Positions 8,401 to 12,598 of a stretch of 12,598 nucleotides of DNA are shown one piece after another. The position numbers and the translations under genes were made by a program. Below the pieces are notes generated by a model that worked only from the letters and a program-made list of their open reading frames with translations, did not search any database and was not told the DNA's origin. Each line of letters opens with the position of its first letter. Positions within the stretch are counted from its first letter, which is position 1. Source of the DNA: JAMCXS01 sp964459065 (lineage in GTDB: Bacteria; Acidobacteriota; Terriglobia; UBA7540); the NCBI GenBank assembly GCA_964459065.1, contig CAYWMN010000100.1, forward strand, positions 1 through 12,598, read 5' to 3'.

Positions 8401-8825
8401 TTGCGGCCACCGGCTACCAACGCGACTTGAGCTACCTGAACGGCCTGACGCGCGGCACTTTTCCCTTTGCGACTTTCTCCCTTAACACCAGCACCACTCC
8501 CACCACCATAAACCCTTATCCGGTCATGGAATATCCCATGTCTATTTCGGACGATGCCTCGCCCGTCGCCGGGCTTACCGGCTTGACCACGGCGACCGTC
8601 AGCGATTACGTCCAGGCGTGGGAAAAGGTGATCAAGTTCAATTACGATAACAACGCGCCCACCGTTCTGCTGATCCATCCCATTGATACCACGGCGCGCT
8701 TCCAGGTGCTTCAGCAGCTTCTCGCAGACCTCAAGAACCAGGGGCTGGACTTGTGGGTTGGAGACCTCACGACCTTCGCAAACTTCTGGGAAGCCCAGGG
8801 CACCACCAACGCTAAAGGCTGGTAA
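5451..8825 (+). CDS. Secreted lipoprotein with Ig-like/IPT repeats and a NodB-like polysaccharide deacetylase domain
   Basis: The 1124-residue product is probably anchored to the envelope and modifies a polysaccharide. Residues 1-26 are a signal peptide ending in the lipobox LAGC, with lipidated C27. Six modules follow: Ig-like (about 38-122), IPT/TIG-like (127-215), Ig-like (218-298), IPT (301-388), a putative-Ig domain (390-475, LPAGVTFDSASGVLGGTP) and IPT (476-565). Residues about 585-800 look like a glutamine-amidotransferase/ThuA-like alpha/beta domain (FIVVAGVL, NYVSGGGTLYLWEP) without a recognised catalytic residue. Residues about 825-1124 show CE4/NodB-type motifs: THDVD (D838, D840), HSFGH (H901, H905), R970 in TFRSGY, and LLIHP (H1076). 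That supports a metal-dependent deacetylase; the substrate is unknown. Start: TTG 5451 follows AAGGAGGGG (5440-5448) closely and an in-frame TAA lies at 5439, so no upstream start is possible and later ones would lose the signal peptide. Domain boundaries are estimates. Confidence 0.85.
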   Translation: MAGGHGASRILYFIAGVALGGFFLAGCGGGAPGMSPGVSVSISPSSASLFNNQTVQFTAFVSGTTNTSVAWSVNGVAGGNNTVGTISTAGLYTAPAQPPTPNVVTVTATTVAAPAASGSVLITLGNPPPKITSLSFTTIDAGSPDTPLVVSGTGFTTQSQVVFGPTALATTFVSSTELTATVPAANLASTGAFPVTVRTPAPGGGTSNAVNLTVHVVVVVSPTSASLTVGQTQQFNASLTGSSNQSVTWSANGVAGGDATVGTIEASGLYTAPAIPNTVTVTATSVADPGGSASASVSVTNPVPSISSVSPSSLVAGAGDTVLTVNGSGFAQQSGVTLGGTALATTYVSATQLTATVTSSQLATGGSFPLSVVNPAPGGGTSTVNFPIDAAPALTSAASASFTVGTAGSFTVTATGYPAPTLGETGALPAGVTFDSASGVLGGTPGPATAGTYSISFTATNGVGAPATQNFTLTVDNPAPVLYSMSPNAATAGDSDSALTVTGADFTPHSVVYFDATALTTVYGSSTQLTATIPASLLASTGAFSITVMTSPPGGGTSTSLTFTVWPGYPRPGAGSVLDGPPPPLTPIPHNGTLVSVLDWTSKDNQGDAEDVISADHLVAEMGIPNIDTTDFTTAAANPFIVVAGVLNTPSSLSSTDITNLTNYVSGGGTLYLWEPNVSGLLTALGIASPPNDYSGLANEQRPLTFDTSQNDPLLKYINAPEEINWAPFFPLGDVTRGYASGSCTPLATWSTGDYAVLRCDIGTGRAYVFGWRLRPLVELPELQLGNDTGPQGVNSIVPDADICRLMMRSSYETYAANPQERQWAPDGHHAALIITHDVDATVSYQNVPAGVDFETDLGIKSTYLFTTSPYDNGWISGMYSASGHEDIQYALDHGFDVQGHSFGHFPDFNIAPYSLTNPPSESASNYQPLFTLISSSPFCCTSGMSLIGELGVSKWLLEHDFNIAVTTFRSGYTEIPPNFPQGLAATGYQRDLSYLNGLTRGTFPFATFSLNTSTTPTTINPYPVMEYPMSISDDASPVAGLTGLTTATVSDYVQAWEKVIKFNYDNNAPTVLLIHPIDTTARFQVLQQLLADLKNQGLDLWVGDLTTFANFWEAQGTTNAKGW
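5560..6610 (+). repeat. Tandem duplication of an Ig-like plus IPT module within the lipoprotein gene
   Basis: Two consecutive blocks of about 520-540 bases (about 5560-6100 and 6101-6610) encode the same two-domain order. They share landmarks such as AWSVNGVAGG versus TWSANGVAGG, VGTI..GLYTAP, GTALATT versus PTALATT, and PAPGGGTS. The DNA is clearly diverged, so this is an old internal duplication. A third IPT unit lies at about 6876-7145. Confidence 0.7.
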
Positions 8826-9000
8826 CCGCGCCGCTCCGACTGACAAGACGCAAAACACTCCTGAAGCTCGCCCGCATTCGCTCCTCAAGTTAACGCTCCA
8901 GAGGCAGGATTGTGTTAATCTGGGCCCAGATGCCGGAGGGGAGCGCTCGACGGCCTCTAGCGCCGGGCTCCGGCAAAGCTGCCAATCCGGGGTGCCGACA

Positions 9001-9909
9001 ATGAAGGTCCTGATCACCGGGTCGAGCGGGTTGATTGGTTCGGCACTGATTGTCGCCTTGAAGGCCCAGGGCCACAGCGTGGTCCGGCTGGTGCGCCGGG
9101 CGGCGAAGGGCGAAGAGGGCCGGGCAGGCTGGGACCCGGAAACCGGAAAGCTCGATCCCGACGTTTTTGAGGGCGTCGACGCGGTGGTGAATCTTGCCGG
9201 AGAGAATATCGGGGCGGCGCGCTGGACGCCTGAGCGGAAAAAGCGAATGCGCGAAAGCCGCGTGCGGGCGACCAAACTGCTTTCAGAAACTCTGGCGCAG
9301 CTCGACCATCCGCCAGAGGTTCTGGTTTCGGCATCTGCCGTGGGATATTACGGTTCGCGCGGAGCGGAAGTGCTTTTCGAGGAGGCGGCGCCCGGCTCAG
9401 GCTTTTTGCCGGAGGTTTGCGCGGCCTGGGAAGCCGCAACCGAACCCGCAAAAGAGCGCGGAATCCGCGTGGTCAATCTGCGCATCGGCATGGTCTTGAG
9501 CGGCAAGGGCGGGGCGCTCCAACCAATGGTTTCGGCTTTTAAAATGGGTGGGGGCGGAAAGCTTGGCGATGGGCGGCAGTTTATGGCCTGGGTTGCTATC
9601 GACGATCTTACCAGGGCAATTCTGTTTGTGATGGAAAATAAATCCCTTCGAGGCCCTGTGAACGCTGTGGCTCCGAGTCCCGTCAGTAACGCCGAATTTA
9701 CCAAAACCCTCGGCAGGGTTCTAGGACGCCCCACCCTGTTTCCGATGCCTGCCTTCGTTGTTCGACTGCTATTCGGGGAGATGGCAGACGCTCTGCTGCT
9801 GGCAAGTGCCCGTGCTGAGCCGCGGCGGCTGCTGGATAGCGGTTTCACCTTCCAGCACGCGCAGCTTGAGGGAGCGCTTCGGCACGTCCTCGGAAAGGTG
9901 TATAATTAA
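9001..9909 (+). CDS. TIGR01777-family NAD(P)-dependent SDR epimerase (YfcH-like)
   Basis: This is an extended short-chain dehydrogenase/reductase of the TIGR01777 (E. coli YfcH, SDR39U1) family. Its substrate is not established; members are annotated as nucleoside-diphosphate-sugar epimerases by fold only. The 302 residues begin with the Rossmann motif GSSGLIG (7-13). They continue with NLAGENI (64-70), SASAVGYYG (110-118, catalytic YxxxK tyrosine region altered as usual in this family) and FMAWVAIDDL (194-203), and end with a DUF1731-type C-terminal domain (about 250-298, LLDSGFTFQHAQLEGAL). The open frame extends upstream of 9001, but the family N-terminus begins exactly at MKVLITG and a GGGGTG sits just before that ATG, so 9001 is the start. 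It lies 175 bases after the lipoprotein gene and 19 bases before the moaDE gene. Its last codons overlap a possible promoter for the latter. Confidence 0.9.
   Translation: MKVLITGSSGLIGSALIVALKAQGHSVVRLVRRAAKGEEGRAGWDPETGKLDPDVFEGVDAVVNLAGENIGAARWTPERKKRMRESRVRATKLLSETLAQLDHPPEVLVSASAVGYYGSRGAEVLFEEAAPGSGFLPEVCAAWEAATEPAKERGIRVVNLRIGMVLSGKGGALQPMVSAFKMGGGGKLGDGRQFMAWVAIDDLTRAILFVMENKSLRGPVNAVAPSPVSNAEFTKTLGRVLGRPTLFPMPAFVVRLLFGEMADALLLASARAEPRRLLDSGFTFQHAQLEGALRHVLGKVYN
9901..9906 (+). promoter_or_regulatory. Consensus -10 element (TATAAT) upstream of moaDE
   Basis: A perfect TATAAT lies in the last codons of the preceding gene, ending just before its TAA stop. A start about seven bases later would leave a short leader of some 15 bases before the ATG at 9929. 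The matching -35 region (about 9878-9883, TTCGGC) is poor, so activity might depend on an activator, and in an otherwise GC-rich sequence the hexamer could still be chance. Confidence 0.4.
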
Positions 9910-9928
9910 GAAATACATTGGGATTCGA

Positions 9929-10630
9929 ATGAAAATTAAGGTTTTGTTCTTTGGACTCACTCACGAACTGACGGGCCTCCAAGAAGACCATGTTGAGCTT
10001 GCCGAAGGCGGGAATCTCGATCACCTGAGGCGTTTGTGCGAAGGACGCTTTCCCCGTTTGCGCGAGTTCGCGGGCTCCCTGTTGCTTGCTGTGAATCAGC
10101 AAGTTGCGGAAAGCTCGTCTCCCTTGCAGGATGGGGATGAGGTGGCGTTCATGCCGCCGGTCAGCGGTGGTTGCGGTTCATGCCGGGACGTTTACAGGAT
10201 CACGCGTGACAAAGTCACTACAGCGGATCTCGCCGAGTCGCTCAAGGGCCCGCAGGCCGGTGCGGTTGTAGTTTTTGAGGGCATCGTTCGCGAGCAATCC
10301 CACGGACGAAAAACGCTTTACCTTGAGTATGAAGCGTATGAGCCGATGGCGATTCGCAAGATGGAAGAAATCGGCGAGGAAGCGAGAAGCCGGTTCGAGA
10401 TTGAAAATGTGGGGATCATTCACCGGGTAGGGAAGCTGGAAATTGGAGAAACCAGTGTAGCGATTGTCGTCACGGCCGCGCATCGCCAGGCCGCGTTTGA
10501 AGCCTGCCAATACGCCATCAACCGGCTGAAGCAGACGGTGCCCATCTGGAAAAAGGAGTTCTTTGAAGATGGAGGCGTCTGGGCTGAAGGCGAGGCTCCA
10601 ATACGATCGCTGGTCGAGGCGAAAGGATAA
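9929..10630 (+). CDS. Molybdopterin synthase MoaD-MoaE fusion protein
   Basis: Molybdopterin synthase inserts the dithiolene sulfurs into precursor Z (cPMP) during molybdenum cofactor synthesis. Normally the small subunit MoaD carries sulfur as a C-terminal Gly-Gly thiocarboxylate and MoaE is catalytic. Here both are in one 233-residue chain. Residues 1-81 are MoaD (MKIKVLFFGLTHELTG, DGDEVAFMPPVSGG, ending G80-G81). Residues about 87-233 are MoaE (GAVVVFEGIVR with R121, H185-R186, and the active-site lysine segment VPIWKKE with K208/K209). The link between the domains is only about five residues and contains two cysteines (C82, C85). The ATG at 9929 is chosen because it gives the exact MoaD N-terminus; the upstream open frame belongs to another frame of the SDR gene. 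A weak GGGA lies ahead of it. No other moa genes are visible. The Gly-Gly is internal, so activity should need cleavage after G81. Confidence 0.92.
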   Translation: MKIKVLFFGLTHELTGLQEDHVELAEGGNLDHLRRLCEGRFPRLREFAGSLLLAVNQQVAESSSPLQDGDEVAFMPPVSGGCGSCRDVYRITRDKVTTADLAESLKGPQAGAVVVFEGIVREQSHGRKTLYLEYEAYEPMAIRKMEEIGEEARSRFEIENVGIIHRVGKLEIGETSVAIVVTAAHRQAAFEACQYAINRLKQTVPIWKKEFFEDGGVWAEGEAPIRSLVEAKG

Positions 10631-10698
10631 TCCTGCTTCGGGTAAGCCCGGCGTTGCAAAAGTTTAAAGAAGGGTCGGGGTCAAAGGTCAACCGAAAA

Positions 10699-11514
10699 AT
10701 GGAGAACTATTTAGACGTTGCGGTGGGCGTTGCGCGTGAGGCAGGAGCGTTTCTCAAGGAGTTTTCAAAAGGGCCCATCGAGATTTCATACAAGCAGAAA
10801 TCGGATCTGGTGACGAAAGCTGACCGTGGCTCGGAGGCGCTGATTCTCGAGCGTCTTCACAAGCATTTTCCGGATCACTCCGTGGTAGCGGAAGAAAGCG
10901 GGGGCGAGGCCACGGGTTCCGATTACTGCTGGTACGTCGATCCGCTGGACGGCACCACGAACTTTGCGCACGGCTTCCCGGTCTATTGCGTAAGCATTGC
11001 TCTGGCTTACCGCGGAGAGGTCATCGCCGGAGTTGTTTACGATCCCAACCGCGAGGAACTCTTCCAGGCGGAACGCGGCGGGGGCGCGTATCTGAATAAC
11101 CATCGCATCAGCGTTTCACAAAACGCGAACCTTTCCGAGGGCTTGCTGGCCACCGGTTTCCCACCCTTTGGCCGGAACCATGGTTTGAACCTCAAATTCT
11201 TTTTCAAGCTGACCAGCCTTTCGCATGGAATCCGCCGCGCGGGCGCCGCGGCGTTGGACCTCTGCTCGGTGGCGGTGGGGCGCTTCGAGGGATTTTGGGA
11301 GCTCAAATTGAATTCCTGGGACAAGGCGGCCGGCGCACTGCTGGTGATGGAAGCGGGCGGCCGCGTCACCGATCTCGCGGGCGGTGAATTCAGCCTCCAG
11401 AAGGATGAGATCTTTGCGTCAAACGGTTTGGTTCATGAGGCCATGCTCGAGGCCTTTTCCGGGATTCTGGATGAGGACAGGAAGGTTGAGTGCAGTCAAG
11501 AACGAGGTTCGTAG
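10699..11514 (+). CDS. suhB: Inositol monophosphatase family protein
   Basis: This is a Mg2+-dependent, Li+-sensitive-type sugar-phosphatase fold enzyme that would dephosphorylate inositol-1-phosphate or a related small phosphate ester; SuhB homologues can also act in rRNA transcription antitermination. The 271 residues carry all family metal and substrate motifs: SDLVTKAD (35-42, D36 and D42), AEES (64-67, E65/E66), DPLDGTTNFAHGFP (81-94, D81 and D84) and the C-terminal SWDKAAG (206-212, D208). A TTG at 10654 would add 15 poorly conserved, basic residues; the ATG at 10699 gives the usual N-terminus MENYLDVAV and is preceded by AAAGG at a suitable distance. It lies 68 bases after moaDE and overlaps the next gene by 25 bases. 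Substrate is not determinable from sequence; a histidinol-phosphatase or fructose-bisphosphatase-like activity is possible. Confidence 0.92.
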   Translation: MENYLDVAVGVAREAGAFLKEFSKGPIEISYKQKSDLVTKADRGSEALILERLHKHFPDHSVVAEESGGEATGSDYCWYVDPLDGTTNFAHGFPVYCVSIALAYRGEVIAGVVYDPNREELFQAERGGGAYLNNHRISVSQNANLSEGLLATGFPPFGRNHGLNLKFFFKLTSLSHGIRRAGAAALDLCSVAVGRFEGFWELKLNSWDKAAGALLVMEAGGRVTDLAGGEFSLQKDEIFASNGLVHEAMLEAFSGILDEDRKVECSQERGS

Positions 11515-12413
11515 CCTTCCAGCGTTCGTGGTATGGAACGCTGCGAAAAGGGGCGGGGAAGCGCATGCGGCCTAAGCGCCATGCGAGACGTCGTGGCCTG
11601 ATTACGCTGTCGCTTTCAGGGCGCGAAGCCCGAGTTCCCTTGTCCGGCCGGTCGCCCGGGCCGGAAATCACCCAGACGGATATCCACCTGCGCCGGCTGG
11701 GCCCGGCGTACGATGGCCTGAAGATTGTCCATCTCACCGATATTCACCACAGCCTTTACACGCCGCTTCACGATGTGGAGCGGGCCGTCAATCTTGCCAA
11801 TCAGCTTGAGCCTGACCTGATCGTGCTCACCGGCGACTACGTGACGTTTTCGCCCTCCTACATCTGGCCGGTGGCGCAAGTGCTGGGGAAACTCAGCGCG
11901 CGGCTGGGAGTCTTTGGCGTGCTGGGCAATCACGATTTCCAGGTGGACGCCGATGAGATGACGCGCGCGCTGGAGGCTCAGCAGATCCGCATGCTTCGCA
12001 ATTCCAGCTTTGCCCTGAGCCTGGGCCACTCGCCGCTGTGGCTGATGGGAGTGGACGACCTGTGGTGGGGCGCCGACGATCTTGACGCCGTGGCCAGGCA
12101 CGTGCCCGCGCACGATCCCAAGATCCTGCTCTGCCACAACCCGATGGGCATCCGCATGGCGGTGAAGCATCAGATCGACCTGGTCCTTTCCGGGCACACG
12201 CACGGCGGCCAGGTGAGGCTGCCGCTGGTGGGCGCGATCTACGGAAACCCGAGGCTTGGCAAGCGCTTCATTCAGGGCTGGAATCGCCTCGAGGGCACGC
12301 AGATCTACGTCAGCCGGGGGATCGGCAAGGTGCTGCTGCCACTGCGCGTCGGGTGCCCTTCGGAGATTGCCTGCCTGCGCCTGCACTCGGGCTCCGCTCC
12401 CAAAGCCAGCTGA
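11490..12413 (+). CDS. Calcineurin-like metallophosphoesterase (YkuE/YaeI-type)
   Basis: This is a binuclear-metal phosphoesterase. All five family metal-site motifs are present: D84-x-H86 (LTDIHHS), G115-D116, GNHD (146-149), H216 (LLCHNP) and GHTHGGQ (235-241). The core from about residue 59 to 300 resembles YkuE/YaeI-type enzymes, some of which act on phospholipids or UDP-diacylglucosamine; the substrate here is unknown. The start is uncertain. GTG at 11490 has AGGAAGG four bases upstream and overlaps the inositol phosphatase gene by 25 bases, suggesting translational coupling. ATG at 11565 would give 282 residues with a very basic N-terminus (MRPKRHARRRG). Many relatives carry an N-terminal membrane helix or signal, but none is obvious with either start. 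Confidence 0.87.
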   Translation: MQSRTRFVAFQRSWYGTLRKGAGKRMRPKRHARRRGLITLSLSGREARVPLSGRSPGPEITQTDIHLRRLGPAYDGLKIVHLTDIHHSLYTPLHDVERAVNLANQLEPDLIVLTGDYVTFSPSYIWPVAQVLGKLSARLGVFGVLGNHDFQVDADEMTRALEAQQIRMLRNSSFALSLGHSPLWLMGVDDLWWGADDLDAVARHVPAHDPKILLCHNPMGIRMAVKHQIDLVLSGHTHGGQVRLPLVGAIYGNPRLGKRFIQGWNRLEGTQIYVSRGIGKVLLPLRVGCPSEIACLRLHSGSAPKAS

Positions 12414-12598
12414 CCCACCGGGCGTTTGCAACCCACAGTGTAAATCCTACCCAATGTGCCGTTTTGAAACGCTTTTTGAATTCCCACGCCAAGCTTAATC
12501 TGTAACGTGCTGATAATAAAAGGCTTGGAATTTTGTAATTCTTGAGCCCAAAATCCCATTCGTCCCATTTGGGCGGGCAAAGACGGGTTGTAGCCTAG
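12414..12598. other. Non-coding tail of the window with small inverted repeats
   Basis: No gene is supported here, and the composition is more AT-rich than the rest. Visible elements are CGTT/AACG around TTGA (12460-12471) followed by CTTTTT, a weak terminator-like hairpin. CCAAGC (12489-12494) pairs at a distance with GCTTGG (12523-12528), and GAATT-TTGT-AATTC (12528-12541) is a perfect short inverted repeat. GATAAT at 12512-12517 resembles a -10 element but has no matching -35. It may combine the end of the upstream transcript and the start region of a gene beyond the window. Confidence 0.4.

Noticed and set aside
8683..9000. N-terminal extension of the SDR gene overlapping the end of the lipoprotein gene
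   Set aside because: The extension has no family similarity, and the Rossmann motif begins immediately after the ATG at 9001.
12460..12477. Intrinsic terminator after the metallophosphoesterase gene
   Set aside because: The stem is only four base pairs with a small loop; the T run alone is not enough to call it.

Overview
This window is a GC-rich stretch of bacterial chromosome, densely packed and mostly coding on the + strand. The organism is probably a member of the Acidobacteriota. That inference rests mainly on the large surface lipoprotein: its bacterial Ig-like modules (WSVNGVAGG followed by VGTI..GLYTAP) alternating with IPT/TIG-like modules are of a type very common in that phylum. 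No rRNA or other phylogenetic marker is present, so this is inference only.

Layout. Bases 1-1852 hold the end of a pyruvate dehydrogenase E1-beta gene and a complete E2 acetyltransferase gene, the 3' part of a pdh operon. Bases 1899-2876, on the minus strand, encode a DedA-family membrane protein fused to a cytoplasmic rhodanese domain. Transcribed divergently from it, 3060-5086 is a two-gene unit, aguB-aguA, converting agmatine through N-carbamoylputrescine to putrescine; the second start overlaps the first stop by one base. A 364-base non-coding stretch follows, with a terminator-like hairpin and then a leader whose segments can pair in two exclusive ways around the ribosome binding site. 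It precedes a 1124-residue lipoprotein (5451-8825) that presents a NodB/CE4-like polysaccharide deacetylase domain on an Ig/IPT stalk. Bases 9001-12413 hold a co-oriented cluster: a TIGR01777-type SDR epimerase, a MoaD-MoaE fusion for molybdopterin synthase, an inositol-monophosphatase-family enzyme and a calcineurin-like metallophosphoesterase. The last 185 bases are non-coding with small inverted repeats.

The genes form several short units rather than one pathway: central carbon metabolism, polyamine synthesis, an envelope polysaccharide-modifying protein, molybdenum cofactor synthesis and housekeeping phosphatases. No tRNA, rRNA, CRISPR array, transposase or integrase was seen. The items most worth a second look are the MoaD-MoaE fusion with a buried Gly-Gly, the deacetylase lipoprotein and its switch-like leader, the possible leaderless start of aguB, and the DedA-rhodanese fusion.
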